A stretch of 64,000 nucleotides of DNA from Lycium barbarum (GCF_019175385.1 NC_083345.1:43422098-43486097); one strand, 5' to 3'. Positions 1-12,505 are shown, numbered from the stretch's first letter. Notes: generated by a model not told the origin, from the sequence alone. A program made the numbers and translations.

Positions 1-2690
1 TCAGTTATGCTCCTTTAAAACTATATTGGTATTTTGTTGAAACTTGTAATGAGTGCTTAAAGCTCTGTACCGATAAAATATGCTAACATTGAGTGTCTAG
101 CCCATTTAGGTCCCATTTCTTGTCTTGTTGAGGTTAAACTATGTGCTGAATTACTTAGAACCCTGCTAAGGATACTTGCTAAAATGTCATGTTTTGATCT
201 AAAGCTTGCCAAGCATGTTAAGTCCCCTATGGTTATTTGTTCTGCTGACTAGGTATATTAAATCCCCACTCATGTGAGCCTGCTATATGTTGATCTACAT
301 GGAGGCTAAGCAGATTCTTAAATTATTTTGTTGGTCAAACTATGATGAATACATGCTGTATAATCTCTTTGTGAACCTGTCTACTCCCTTACTTAGAAAG
401 TATCTTGTGGATCAATCCTTTATAATGTATGTTTGTGTTTCCAATAGCTACAACATTATCATGTATTACTAGTTTCAAATGATTTTAAGACCTATTACTC
501 TACATGTTTGTGCTATGTCTGTATTTTCTATGCTTTGTTTCCCTTTACATATGTTCATGATGGATGAAAAACTGGTTGTAGGAATATGAACTTAAGTCTG
601 GTCTAGAGTTAGTATGTTAGTTTGGTATATATTGAGATGGTTAAAGAGGTGTCACTTAGTATGTGGAGGAACATGAGTGTGACTTACCTCGGATCAAAGG
701 AGAAGTGAAGAGGGCTTTGAGTTTCTAGCTAACTCAGTCCAATTCTCCTATCCTAGATTGTTGGGGTTCCCTCATAAGAATCCATGTCCCATGGGACCTT
801 CTAAGTGTTAAAAAAACTAGTAGAAACCTGTGTATATCATGTATACTGTCGGGTTTTCCCTTGTGCATTACCTCTCCTCTTTGATTCTATTCGACTAAGT
901 CCAAATAGAACTTCAAAGGTTAAAGGTCTTGATGTGTTTTCTTGTTGTTTTCCACTCTGTGTGATTGACTTTCTTTATGAATATACCTATATATACAGAT
1001 ATATCCAGTCCTACATACACAGGTGTATGAGAACTAGTATATTTAGTATATAATGGGTATATCCCTTATGTGGGTCTATAAGTGTTGATGGGTTGTTGGT
1101 ATTTACTTAAATTTTGGGCCTTGAACTCTCTTCATCGTTATCTAATTTGCGCTTGAGTTTCTTCTCAAAAATTCTCTACTTCCTCTTTGTCATATATCTA
1201 TTTGATTTGTATATTTAACTTGCTTAAGTATGAACTTTATGTCCTAATCCTTATCCTTTTATGCGTTCCATGTAAAATTCAATCCTGGGCCGCTTGGGCC
1301 CCTCTCCCTGCGTTAAACCTTGTTGGGCTAGAGGCTCAACATGATTTCTTGATCAAGTCCGTGAGATAAAATGATAAGGGAAACTAATATATTGAAGGCC
1401 CAACCATGGGTAAAAATGGTAAAGGCCCAACTATGAGTGAACATAGTAACTGGTGGGCTTAGGTAAGCCCACCAGCCTAAACTTTGCTCATTTACATTTA
1501 TTTTTATAGATGTGTATGTATTTGTAAACACTTGGAAATTTTTGAAACCCTTATGCATGTGTAGAACCTAGGAAACACATAGTATATTAGGATGTCGCCT
1601 AAGTCTTTTCAAAAATCTCGGTTAATACAACTTTTTGCATGAAACGGAAACTTAACCTGATTTTGAGTTTTAAAACTGGTGTAATGCTACAGTTAAGTAA
1701 AAATGAGATTTTTGTTAAGTTTTGAAACAGATCAGTACTAAAACAAGGTCAAATGATCTTTTTAAAGTGACTTAGTGACAATTTTGGGCCTTCCGCCCCC
1801 TCAGCCAATCGGATAAATATTTTTGGGTCCTAAAGCCCAGGTTAAAGTTGTAAACTATTTCAAAATGGCTTTGAATGTATCTGAGTTATAACAAAAATGA
1901 CCTGTTTTCCAAACTATCCTGTGACTGTAGAAATGGTACAAAACTATGCTATGAACCTGTGCAAAATTGTTGAAACAAAAATCACATTCTAGACATTTAC
2001 AGAGACTGATAAAAAATTGATTCTGCATTTGTAAGAAATCTAAGAAAAATTTGAGACTGACTTAGGCCTAAAGACCTGGAAAAGGTGGATTGAAAATAAG
2101 AGAGATACATTTGGGCCGAGTTTGAGGAAGATAGACTCTGGACTGAAAATGCCTTTAACATTTATGAGCTTCAGTAATGGAATTGGACTTGAATCAAAAT
2201 ACTCTCATTTTTTCTTTTATATATAAAAAAAAAATTGGAGATATACTCCATATTTTTCTTATACTAAATAAAACATGTAGGTACTAAACTCATTTTATTA
2301 GGACTAAAATAGTAGTGACTCTACTCGGGAAAAATCCCGGGTGTGTCTTAGTCCGGCAATAAAGTGAGTTGAATACTTACGTGGATTTTTAAAACACAAA
2401 ACCCCTTTTCCAAAGGGGACTTTTTGCCAAATTTTTCCTGGAATTGATGATATAAACGAATGACATTTTTGCAGAAAATTTAAACATTTTAAGCAAATAA
2501 TCACACACTGAAGCTCGTAGGTCAACCGTATTCTACAGATATTTAATACTAGGGTGCTTAAAACCTTCCCTAGGGGATCACCAGAACCCTTACCTCGAAC
2601 TCTGGTCCAAAAGAATTTTTCACTTGTTTGAATAAACCCTTTTAACCCGATTTTCCTAGTTTTCCTTAATAAATTAGGTGGCGACTCTAA
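1..2690 (+). mobile_element. Probable 3' part of a Tat/Ogre-type LTR with PBS
   Basis: No convincing coding frame is seen in this AT-rich stretch; the short open frames carry no domain. At 2679-2688 the bases TGGCGACTCT match the start of the primer-binding site that Tat/Ogre-clade Ty3/gypsy elements use (complementary to a tRNA-Arg end), and Ogre LTRs are several kb long. A moderately GC-rich block just before it (about 2560-2620) resembles the transcribed LTR end of such elements. I infer that 1 to about 2670 is the right-hand part of a 5' LTR whose left end lies outside the window, and that only a few dozen bases of its internal region survive before other repeats start near 2772. Alternatively it is unclassified intergenic DNA with a chance PBS match. 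Confidence 0.4.
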
Positions 2691-2771
2691 AAAATATATA
2701 AAATCTAATTAGAGCACCAACAACCTCATAGTAGCTTTTATGCACCCGTATAAAAGTGAACTGTAACAACA

Positions 2772-4193
2772 ATGTCTAGTACAGTCTTGCGGATCGGTAC
2801 GACGACGTCTGTACTTATCTTCGAGAGTATGGGGAACTTAGGAAAATTCCATTCTTTCATTCCTTTTCGTGCGTATGTGATTTAGTTCAAGGTCAAAATT
2901 TCCTTGTTTCAATCTCTCACTAATGGTGAGGACACGTTCTCGGGTTCGCACATGAGCATTTGGATGTGACATCATGTGGTATGGCACGAGATGTATCACC
3001 GTGATAATGACGTGAGATCAAGTTCAGATAGAAGCTATGACTTAAAGATTCAATTGAGTGGGGTTGTGATTCACATTCTTTAATTTGGTGATATCCCTAT
3101 GAAAACGGGGGTGATGGTGCAAATGATTATATGATAGCCAAATTTCAGTGGTTAGTTGCTCGGAAGTCTAGGAAGTGCATTTATGATATATCAAGTGATA
3201 GGAATATACTTATGATTCTAAATGGTACGGTCAGTAAAATAACCATGTGATAAGCATTGTGTCTTTGAAACTATGCTTGAGAGGTTTCAGCATAACATAA
3301 AGATTTGAGATGCAATGAGATAGGACATGTACTAACATTCTGAAGACAAAGGGAAACTTGGATGAATCAGTTGATTGGACAAGAAGAGTAGTTGATGAGG
3401 CTATAAACAGAAGTTTGAGAAACATATAAAAATGAAAGACGACCTTTTGTGATAAGTTATGAGAAGGTAGGATTTCGTATTGGGGTACGTGTAAAGAATC
3501 TTCAGTTACTTAACGAAACAGAGATGTAATGAAAGGAATTTGAATGAATCATTCCCAGTTATAGGACGAGCACAAGTGGTGGATGTGCTTGTCTAGGAAA
3601 AAGTCACTATGGATGATTGAATCTATTGGGAATAGACGGGTGTAGTCTTTTAGCAAAGGTCGTGTTTGAAGGTTTGCTTGATATATCGGGGGTACGATGA
3701 TTAGAAGGAGTCATTTTGAGCTGTGAGACTGTTGATTTTGTGAGAAAACTCTATTTATAAAGTGAATGCAAAAGGAACATGAATTAATCAGTAAGTTTGA
3801 CTACGTCGTAGGCTTCTAGGAGAAATAGTGACCGAATAATATAAATGAATCTAGTGATGGACGAGTGTGATGATTTAGTTACTTAAATAATTATTAGTTG
3901 TTGCATCTAATTTGGAGAAGAAATGTGGATATTTTATATGTGATGCGTTTGACTTAGAGGAATTTTAGTTTTAAAGTTTGAGTAAGGCAAGGGAAACTTT
4001 CAGATGCTCAAGGTTGTGATTTACTACTGCCTCCATGATTGGCTTTGCTATTTTGTTAGATTTATGATATTTTGATCCACCCCACAAGTGGGTTTGAGTG
4101 ATTTGGTTGATAATGATAAAAGCTATTTTTAATGGAACATGGAAACTAAAGAATTCAGATAAAGGCATCTTACTATCGAGTTTGGAGGATTAA
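2772..4193 (+). mobile_element. Ty3/gypsy internal remnant (leader plus 3' non-coding DNA)
   Basis: Bases 2772-2950 align by eye with the leader of the complete chromovirus at 43690-43890. Shared blocks include GTCTAGTA, the run ending GTACTTATCT, a GGGA-CTTAGGAAA block and ATGGTGAGGA at the gag start. The frame after that ATG is closed within about 14 codons, so gag is lost. From about 2950 to 4193 the sequence is non-coding, with many GTGAT and ATGTGAGAT-like words, and runs directly into an LTR at 4194; this is how the 3' internal region of a gypsy element would look. Whether both parts came from one internally deleted element or from two cannot be decided here. Confidence 0.5.
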
Positions 4194-5203
4194 TGTAACA
4201 TCCCGTAAATCCGATTAGGTGTCAATGTGAAATAATTGGGGTTTAGACGTAATTTTAACCTTTTGGATCCCTTTGGGATGGATAACGGTGTTAAATAATC
4301 TTTTCGGGGTCAAATGAGATAAGGAAGTTCATTAAAAATCCTGAAATTCATCTAAGTCTGAGACAGTTTCAGTTATGCCCAGTTTTCGGGTCGTTTTGTT
4401 GGTACTTTGGCAAAAATCAAAACATGAAAGTTGTAGGTATTTGAAATACCTTTCCAACCATATATTATGGAGGTCAAAGGAAGGTCTGTAAAAAAGGTTA
4501 TGACCGATTTACGGAAGCTGTATAAAATGGAAATCCCAATTCTTATAGGATTAGGTTTTAAAGCCCAAGCCTTTATAATAACCTATAAATACAACCCAAA
4601 AACGTCCAAGGAGAGGGGTTTTCCACCAGACCATATATCATCTCTCTAAGGTGAGTTTTTACTCAAATCCCTAAGTTAATTACCTTAACAAATCACTATA
4701 TTAACACCAAATCATTACGTGATATTGTTAGATTGTGGAAACTTCATTCAAGGTCAAATATGGGATGAAGCTTTGGGATTTCTTCAAAAAGGTAACTCCC
4801 TCACACTTTTATGGATATATGGAATTATTATTATGTTTTAGACATGGAATAGTTGGTAGAATCATGAAATGGGATTGATTTAGATGCACTTTATGAAAAA
4901 CAAAACCCTAGTATGTTTGTTGTAGAATTTCCTCCGACCAGTCATATTAAATTGACGTTTTCTGCTAATCTAACCGTTGGATCGAGCCCAAATTTTAACT
5001 GAGTGGTCCCAACATATAGGTCTTAAATCTGAAAGGTGAAGATCAGATTTCGCGGTCTATAGCTATGCGTTTCCAGCTATGTACAGTAGCTGCGAATTTG
5101 GTGGATATCTATAGTTTATTGGTCATACAAACCTCAATTAGATGTAGAATGATTCTTTGAAGCATGGAGCTTAGGTTTGGAATATTTTAACGGGATTTAA
5201 GGT

Positions 5204-5370
5204 ATGTCTTTTTAAAAATAAAATCCTTTTTGAATATAAAGGTAATTTGTATGTCTCTTTTGAACATACTCTTTTGATCGATTTTTATAAACTCTTTGGT
5301 TGTGATTTGTATGTCTCTTTTAAAATCATTTTTATTGGCTATAAGGATGATTTGTATGTCTCTCTTTTTG
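5204..5370. repeat. Tandem repeat inside LTR (about 65-70 bp period)
   Basis: Four irregular copies of a unit containing GTATGTCTCTTT followed by a T-rich stretch and a variable spacer. The minus-strand translation gives the repeated peptide KRDIQI, which explains the open frame there; it is not a gene. Confidence 0.6.
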
Positions 5371-5816
5371 GAAACATATTTTGAATGAAAATCACTTTTG
5401 AACCTATTGTTGGAATTATAAATTTTATTCAAGATTCTTTGATGAATGAAAGGAAAAGTAATCTTTTCATGTTTCTTGAACTCTAATTCATGTCTAAATA
5501 TTGGTTAATGTGTGTGAGGGGACAAACTCACATTAAACCTAGATTGTAACAAACCCTATATATGTATAAGATATTATGAAAGTTTCCTCTATGAGAGATG
5601 CTTAATAATGATGGTTAAGAGTTGGTAATGACATTCTTCTTGATGAATTGAGATATGGAAATCTTTTGTAAAGGAGTTATACGTTTTCAAAACATTGAAT
5701 GGAATGACTTAATCTTTCGATATGGCATAATGAACTTTAATGTTATTGATGGTGTGACTACTTTGAGATAAATTGTGAATCGGCTTCTATGCCATGGACC
5801 TTGTTGTTGTGTTTGC

Positions 5817-5960
5817 CTTGCTATTCGGGAGGAAGAGTAGCCACTATGGATCCTAGTGTATTAATTGCCTTGTCATTTGGGAGGAAGAGTGGCCACTTCC
5901 AGGTTCGCTACCTGGGGTGTATTAATGTCCTTGTTATTCGGGAGGAAGAGTAGCCACCGT
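5817..5960. repeat. Tandem repeat inside LTR (about 60 bp period)
   Basis: Three copies of a unit reading CCTTG-TATTCGGGAGGAAG followed by AGTAGCCAC, near 5817, 5868 and 5930. The spacers between them share GTGTATTAAT. Internal tandem repeats of this kind are common in plant gypsy LTRs. Confidence 0.65.
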
Positions 5961-6694
5961 GAATTCATATTTCGGTGCATTACGCAGTGTTTAGGGAACT
6001 TCTACGGTCATCCCTTCGATGTGATTGATTATTGGGCCTGTATTGGCATGTGTGGTATTCTTATTCTCTCATGGAACTGTTATTGACAATCATGATCAAT
6101 TTGAAAGGCATAATTGAAAGTTGTAACTTGACAAAAGGCTTTATAATCGGTTTTGATAATTCTTATTGAGATACACAAGCTGAATACCTATTTTTATATT
6201 GATTAATGGCTTTGTAAACTGTTTAACAAATGATATTAAGAATCATAAAGTGGAATGACTATTTTTATACTATTTTTTCAGAACAGATTTCTTTATGTAT
6301 TATTATATTTTATTTTTATATTACTTGTTGTCCCCGAGGCACTCACTGCGTACGAAAGTACTCAGGCATACTATTGTTGTTTTTTATGGTATGTTAGGTA
6401 ACGGAGAAGAGTAGATTTGTGATACTCTCGACGCTTAGGAGAACTTGCTGCTGTTGTTGATTTGGTGAGCCCACATCTTTACTCGTGGGACACTTCCTGT
6501 TTCATTTATTATTCTAGATTTCTGGGTTGCGTCCCGAAGTTAGATGATTGTTGTGTCTCTTAGAAGCTCCATAGATAGTTGTCAAAATTGTGGGTAGATT
6601 GTCAAAGTATCGTATGACTTAATGGGTGTTTGCCATGTTTATGACTATTTACTTATATTAGACTTCCGCTGATTTTATTCTTTAATTGTGATCC

Positions 6695-7277
6695 TCATAT
6701 ATGCAGTTACTTATAAATTGATTCGGGAGAGGCTTCTCACAACTCAGAGTAGGCAAAAGAGTTATATGGATAGGAAGGTCCTTGGTTCGGAGTTCATGGT
6801 TGGCGAGCGAGTTTTCATTGAAGGTTTCACCCATGAATGGTGTGATGAGGCTTGAAAAGAAGGGAAAGTTGAGCCCGAGATATATTGGTACGTTTGATAT
6901 TGTTCAGCATATTAGCAAGGTGGCCAATGAGTTAGCTTTGCCACCTAGTTTTGTTAGGTGTTAAACCCGTATTTCATATTTGGATGCTCAAGAAGTACCA
7001 TTCGGATGGTGCTCGTGTGATTCAATGGGTTTTAGTGTTGCTTGATCTGAATTTGACCTTTGAGGAAAAGCCTATAGCCATTTTGGATAGGCAGATTCGA
7101 AATTTGAGATCCAAAGATATTGTTTAAGTGAAGGTTCAATAGAGACATCAATTGGTCGAGGAGGCTAATTGGGTGACCGAGTCGGACATAAGGTATGGAT
7201 ATCCCCAGCTTTTCGATAGTTCAGGTACCTTCTTTCTCTTTACGTTTAAGGACGAACGTGTATTTAAGTGGCGATGA
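6695..7277 (+). pseudogene. Ty3/gypsy pol 3' end (integrase C-terminus and chromodomain), decayed
   Basis: The reading frames shift, but the order of motifs matches the last ~190 residues of the integrase of the complete element at 48360-48870. A YMDRK-type segment comes first, then KKGKLSPRYIG near 6860-6890, a LKKYHSDG motif near 6990, an AILDRQIRNLRSK motif near 7077-7110, and an EEANW-TESDIRYGYPQLF tail ending near 7215. The middle and end of this series form the chromodomain-like tail typical of chromoviruses. At least one frameshift (near 6960) and in-frame stops (for example near 7125 and 7140) inactivate it. It lies directly upstream of the LTR at 7278, as expected for the 3' end of pol. 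Confidence 0.8.
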
Positions 7278-9679
7278 TGTAACGACCTAGTCGGTCATTT
7301 TGAGAACCAATGCTCTATTTTATGTGTCGTCCATTCAGAAGCTCCATAATAATTATTGACTTACTTGCAAAATTTTAAGTCAAACGGATGTCATTTGGTT
7401 CACTTTGGTAGAAGGTTTCACTTTGAAAATTCCAACATTCAATTATTTGGATAAATTACTTATTTTGGGAAAACGTGCTCTGATTGGCAATCAGAAGATT
7501 TTGTTAGATTTGAAATATTTTTTATGACCGCTCGGAATTGACGGAGCTAATTGTAGAGTTCGTTTGGTTGGTTTTTGATAATTAAGTCGGTTTTAGTATT
7601 TAATATGTCTATTTATGGTGAAAAGATGGTTACAAAAAGAAATAAGACCCGAATTCGAAATTTGTTGGTTCCGTTAACTTCGATTGATGTTTATGACTTG
7701 CGGGAATGGATGAGTCGATTCCCGAAGCTTCCGGGTGAGTTTTGGATAAGGAAAAGGATATTTTGGAAATCCTTAAGTTATGAAATGAAGAAGTTTGACA
7801 AAGTCAACACCGGGGGTAAATAAGTCTTTTTTGAAGTTTTGTTGATCCCATTAGGTCCGAAATATAATTATGACTTAGTGGAGTCGTTGATTCGGTTCCC
7901 GGAGGGTTGGGGTGTGATTTGGGTCATTGGTTGAGAAACTAGTTAAGTTAAGGAATTTGAATTGACCACGGTCAACATCGGGTCAAGACGACCCCGTGTC
8001 GATGTTTTGAAATTTTCAACAAGTTCGTATGATGATTTTGGACTTGTTCGCAAGTTTGGGGAGATTCCGATGAGTTTCGGATGGATTTGGGTTGTGTCGC
8101 GCTCGTATTCGATGTTTTCGGTGTAGTTTCTTTGGCCATCAAGGATACCATTTTGATCAAACGACCTTTGTTTTGTGTTTTGATTGAACATTAGATTCGT
8201 ATCGTAATTACAAAGCTATAGCAAAAAAGAATCGTCGCATTCAACTTCGTATGAGGGAGTTATAGTCATTTTAGCGCGGACAACTATTGTTGTACCTGGT
8301 GTGGTCGCAGAAACGTACATCTAGGCAAGGAAATGGACCCGCAGAAGCGGATTTTTGGCCGCGGAAGAGGACTTTTGGCCGCGAAAGCGAAAATCGCAGT
8401 GTATTAAAAATCATACTTCGTCTATTTAGTATTTTGAGCATATCTTGAGTTCTAGAGCTCCATTTAAAATGATTTTCGCGGCATTGTTCTCATCTCAACA
8501 AGGGGGTAAGTATCTAACCTTTATTTGGTTATCGATTTTATCCATGTTTGGTTGGGAAAAATTGGGGTTTTGAACCCAACAGTTGAAAAGTTATAAATCA
8601 TGGATTTGAGGATCAAGATGATGGCTTTTTGAATGGGTTTTCTAGATCTAGACTAATTATGTTATGGGTAAACTAATTTTAAAATAAATTTCTAGCTTGC
8701 CCATTACGTTTTTTGGGTTCATTTTTGTCACGACCCATTTTAGCCTAGGTCATGCGGGCACCTACCTTTCCCACCTCGGTAGGTGAACCCTTAGCTCAAC
8801 ATTCACAATAATAGAAAATAGCGGAAGAAAGTAAAATAATGTAAGTCTCACAATATAATATAATGTTAACAAGTGCGGAAGTAAATGAAATCCACCCCAG
8901 TATCTGGTCTGGTCATACAAGAGCATCTAAATCCGAATACTAAAGTCTGAATAATAATACATAAGTAGTCTCAAATCATGTCTCTGAATGGAAAACAAGA
9001 CATAAGTAATAGAAGAGTCTTCGAGGTCAGCGGACGCCATGCCCACCCTGGAAAACTCAAGTGGAAGCTAAAGAGTCGATCAGCCACGAGTCAGAGAAGT
9101 AGATCCGACCTGATACTCTACATTCATAAAAGAATGCAGCAAGTGCAGGTCAGTACAAAAAACAGTACTGGTAGGCATCATCGTCCGACTAAGCATAGTT
9201 AACACAATTTATAAAATAAAGCAGATAAGCAAATAAAACAATCAAGCATGAGACAATATAATCGCAACCGAAATCTGTCATCACCTATGTAAGCATCTAA
9301 ACCCCAATATGATAAGTCCTAGTATGCCCGATCCAATCTGATCGCCACAATAGAATCGACACAATTCAATCATCACAACGGAAACATCACAATACTGACA
9401 ATCACCACACTCGATCAAGTAATAATGCAATGCAGTGCAATAATGGTATGAATGTGAAGCCGTGCTATGCAAATGAGGTGTACACATGTACTCCGAACGG
9501 AAATATCGACAGCTCGGTAGCACAACCCAGCATGACTCACGAAGTCTAGGTGCTACCCATCCTGGATCTTTGCCCAACGGGCAGACGGGACCCTGGCTAA
9601 TTGCTCACAGGGGGAGTCTCACCAGCACCACCCTGGGAGACCCGCGGAGTCTATGCACTAACAACGATTCTGGGATAAC

Positions 9680-10230
9680 ATCGAAATCGGCCATGCAACA
9701 ACGGTGCCCGAATATAACCATCGGACATCGGGCTCCTCACAGTCACTCAAAAGAGTCTGTCAACTATCTGTTTCACAAATCAATGATTCCGGAATTGAAC
9801 CTCGAACATCGGCCTTGTCACAATCACTCAAGTAAAGAGTTTATCAAATATCAGTTTCATATAAACAACGATTCCGAAATGGATCTTCAGACATCGGCCT
9901 TTTCACAATCACTCAAGTAAAATAGTTTATCAATTATCAGTTTTGCTCAATCAACGATACCAGATCATCACCGGGTATCGGCCATGCATGAATATGAGAG
10001 AATGTGTGCAATACGTATGTCAATCATCAACAATCATGTTTAATATCACAAATACCACAACGAGGTATGCCAACAACGTATCGCATCACAACACCACAAG
10101 GGGTATGCCAAAATATATCAAGTCAAGTACCAACAGTGGGTACGCCAACACATATCAATAACTCAAGTACCAACAGTGGGTACGCCAACATATAACGAGC
10201 ACAAATACTAACAACGGTATGTCCATTCTA
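9680..10230. repeat. LTR-internal tandem blocks, reverse copy
   Basis: Two arrays: about three units of ~85 bp containing AAATCGGCC or ACATCGGCC with TCACAATCACTCAAG (9680-9960), then short ~45-bp units with GTGGGTACGCCAACA and GAGGTATGCCAACA (10055-10230). They are the complement of the arrays in the chromovirus LTRs at 40740-41290 and 52730-53230. Peptides from these frames are repetitive and not genes. Confidence 0.7.
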
Positions 10231-11042
10231 TCCAAATCAGGACGACAAGCAGGACTCGATATCTATCAACTACACATGGCATCAAGCCAACACAATTAAT
10301 AAATCAAACACACATAACGGGGTGGCTAGCCCCAACACACATCAAGGCCCAACCTAAGGCAATATCCATCCCAACTTCATACCCGAAGGTTCACATGCTG
10401 TCTCCGACCTCATAATCTAAATATGTGATTCACTATACGAAGTCTCATCAAAATAAACCATAACCTACCTAGACTGCCGAACCGCAACACCAACAAGTCA
10501 CTCTATTGCCTTGCCCTTCCTCTGAAGCTCAGAACCAAAGTAGTTTAAGCATAATCGAATTCTAAATTAAAAATTATGAAGAATGATATTGCTATGATAT
10601 CAATTAGGTCCATTTTAACCCTAGAAATTGGGGAAACTGGCCCACAAGGGCAAAACGGGAAATTTGCGAGAAAATAAACAAATTAAGTACTAGGGAATCA
10701 TAGACCAACCATTAATGGTTGATTTAACTCAAAAATTGGTCTAAATATGACTTCAAGTAAAAACCTCCCAATTTGGGTATAAACACTAAGTCTCCAAATC
10801 TAAAATTCAATGTTAAAAGTGAGAGATATATGATCAACAAGCTTAGATTCATCAACATTTAGCATTAACATCATCAATTTATCATACATGACCCTAAGGA
10901 AAAGTTTCCCAAAACCCTCCTCCAAATTTCATCTCTAGGGAAATGTTAAAGGGAAGGGAAAAATGATTGTGATTAAGGAAGAGTAAAGGATTAGACAAAG
11001 TTTACCTCCAATAATTCCATTTCGACAAAAGACCCACACCCA

Positions 11043-11198
11043 AGTTCCATAGCTTTTGGTTCGCTATCCCGATCATGATTTTCCTACCCCAGAGGGAAAG
11101 GTACTTCCTTTTTGGGCCGGTTGTGGGCGAGGAGGGATTCGAACCCCCGACACCGTGGTTCGTAGCCACGTGCTCTAATCCTCTGAGCTACAGGACCC
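11043..11198 (-). other. Nuclear plastid DNA (NUPT) from the inverted repeat: trnR-ACG and flank
   Basis: On the minus strand this reads as a plastid tRNA-Arg(ACG) gene followed by its normal plastid downstream spacer, which includes ACAACCGGCCCAAAAAGGAA, the block CTCTGGGGTAGGAAAATCAT and GATCGGGATAGCGAACC. I recognise that spacer as the DNA next to trnR-ACG in the plastid inverted repeat. It lies inside a solo LTR; the LTR copies at 39940 and 49540 lack it at the equivalent place. Flanking LTR sequence resumes near 10985 and 11232, with some extra unmatched bases on both sides. Confidence 0.85.
11124..11198 (-). tRNA. trnR-ACG: Plastid-derived tRNA-Arg (ACG), nuclear copy, probably non-functional
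   Basis: Minus strand: 5' GGGTCCTGTAGCTCAGAGGA, then the anticodon arm GTGGCTACGAACCAC with anticodon ACG, then a T arm GGGGGTTCGAATCCC and 3' end CTCGCCCA. D, anticodon and T arms are intact. The 5' acceptor has one extra base compared with the plastid gene as I remember it, so the acceptor stem is probably damaged. It sits in a nuclear LTR without its plastid promoter. A and B box-like sequences are present, so transcription by Pol III cannot be excluded but is not shown. Confidence 0.85.
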
Positions 11199-12369
11199 AC
11201 CCCATCTCCACTGGATCTGTTCCCAGAGTTTCTCTAAGCTCCAATATCGAGATATGAAATAATGAGGGTCTAAGACTTATTTAAGACACATTTAATGAAA
11301 TATAACTGCATGCCCATCACCGCCACAGCGGTTGGAATACTACTACGGCTGCTAAGTTACCACCACAGCGGTCGACCCACATCACACATGACCGCCTTAG
11401 CGGTCATCACACTGCCACAATGGTGCCGCTGGGGCGACTTTGGTGCCGCCGTTGCGGGCGCCAGACATCAGAATTCCCATAATTTTCTAAGTCCTCAATC
11501 GAATTTTTGAGTTATTCCTGAGGCTACCTGCTCACAGCCCGACTACCTAAACTCATACAAAAATACGCTGCGAACGCGCTCGTGGTCTCAAAATTTCCAA
11601 CGGAGACCTCGTCGACCGAGTCAACCCCCGATGCCTAATTCCTATCTCCCATCCTATGTCCCGAAATGCATTCAAATGCATTAGGAGCCAAACCAAATAC
11701 ATGTACAGGTTCTAAACGACCATCTGGACCTCTCAGAATCGACGAAACTCCGGAAAAGGTCCGTTTGCCCAAAAGTCAACTTCGGGTCAAACCTTTTCAC
11801 TTAAAGCCCATATTTTTACCAAAGTTTCCCGAATCCGGTCTAGACACCCCGGAAAGCATATCAGCGGTCCCCTCGGGAACGGGCAAAAACACCGAAAAAA
11901 CTATAACGACCAAACGGGTCGTTACAATTTTTGAATTCTGAATCAAAGTATTGCAATATGGGTATCATTGGACTCGTTTAAACTCGTAGAGTACTGTTTT
12001 GACTATATTGAACCTAATGTTGCAACAAAATTCAAATATTACCCTTTGGGGCTCGGAATTAGTTTTATTAATGACTTTTTGGACCTGAATTATTATCCTA
12101 GCAATATGGTTGTCTACGGACTCGTATACTTACGTAGATTCCGTATTTGAATAGTTTGGGATCGGTCGGAGGCATTGAATAAGGGCAAGGTCGTATGGTG
12201 ATCACTTGAGCTTCGAACTTCAAATCAAGCATGTTGAGATATGAAGCTTAACTTAAGCGTCATGGTTAGTTTAAATTGGACTAATAAGAGGGGATAATGG
12301 GGTAAATTAAGGGAGTCCTAATACTTGTGAGGTATGAGCACTCGTATGGGGTACCGGTGCCATGATATG

Positions 12370-12505
12370 GGTACAACAACAACAATAACCCAGTGAAATC
12401 TCACAACGTGGGGTCTGAGGAGGGTAGAGTGTACGCAGACTTTACTTCTACCAAGGTAGGACGGTTGTTTCCGAAAGACCCTCGGCTCAATAAAAAGCAT
12501 AAAAA
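12370..12505 (-). mobile_element. TS-type Solanaceae SINE, 3' part
   Basis: On the minus strand it runs from GAGCCGAGGGTCTTTCGGAA through GTCCTACCTTGG, AGTCTGCGTACACTC and CCCCACGTTGTGAG to a terminal TTGTTGTTGTTG. The order GAGCCGAGGG - TCTGCGTACA - (TTG)n is the hallmark of the tRNA-derived TS SINE group found in Solanaceae. The 5' promoter part is not clearly visible beyond about 12540. It is inserted in the LTR that ends at 13782. Confidence 0.8.

Larger units (their letters stand above)
4194..6694 (+). mobile_element. Ty3/gypsy LTR, right end truncated or unclear
   Basis: It starts with TGTAACATCCCGTAAATCCG at 4194. This is clearly related to the reverse complement of the end of the solo LTR at 56050 (both share the CCYGTAAATYCGA-TAGGTGT-AATGT order and, about 200 bp in, the block containing AACATGAAAGTTGTAGGT). 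Two tandem arrays lie inside: four copies around GTATGTCTCTTT (5204-5370) and three copies of a block ending GGAGGAAGAGTAGCCAC (5817-5960). The expected LTR end (like the complement of 39069-39120) is not found before pol-like sequence resumes near 6695, so the 3' terminus is deleted or diverged. No matching target duplication could be identified. It carries no gene. Confidence 0.6.
8726..11926 (-). mobile_element. Solo LTR (reverse), TSD ATTTT
   Basis: The terminus TGTCACGACCC at 8726 is the complement of the right end of the chromovirus LTR at 43664, including the TAGCCTAGGTCATG and CCCACCTCGGTAGG blocks. The other terminus, ...CAAACGGGTCGTTACA at 11926, is the complement of its left end at 39323. 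The flanks carry a perfect 5-bp duplication ATTTT (8721-8725 and 11927-11931). No internal region is present, so this is the product of LTR-LTR recombination. The LTR shares the tandem blocks described for 40740-41290. It carries a plastid-derived insertion at about 11043-11198. Length 3201 bp, close to the ~2.9 kb of related LTRs plus that insert. Confidence 0.92.

Noticed and set aside
5187..5432. 81-codon minus-strand frame with KRDIQI repeats
   Set aside because: Caused by the LTR-internal tandem repeat GTATGTCTCTTT.
9486..9920. 144-codon open frame
   Set aside because: Inside a reverse solo LTR and over its tandem arrays; the repeated AMQQRCPNITIGH-like words also occur in the other LTR copies and reflect DNA repeats.
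11075..11257. 60-codon frame containing GEEGFEPPTPWFVATCSN
   Set aside because: It is the antisense translation of the plastid trnR-ACG gene, a common false protein.
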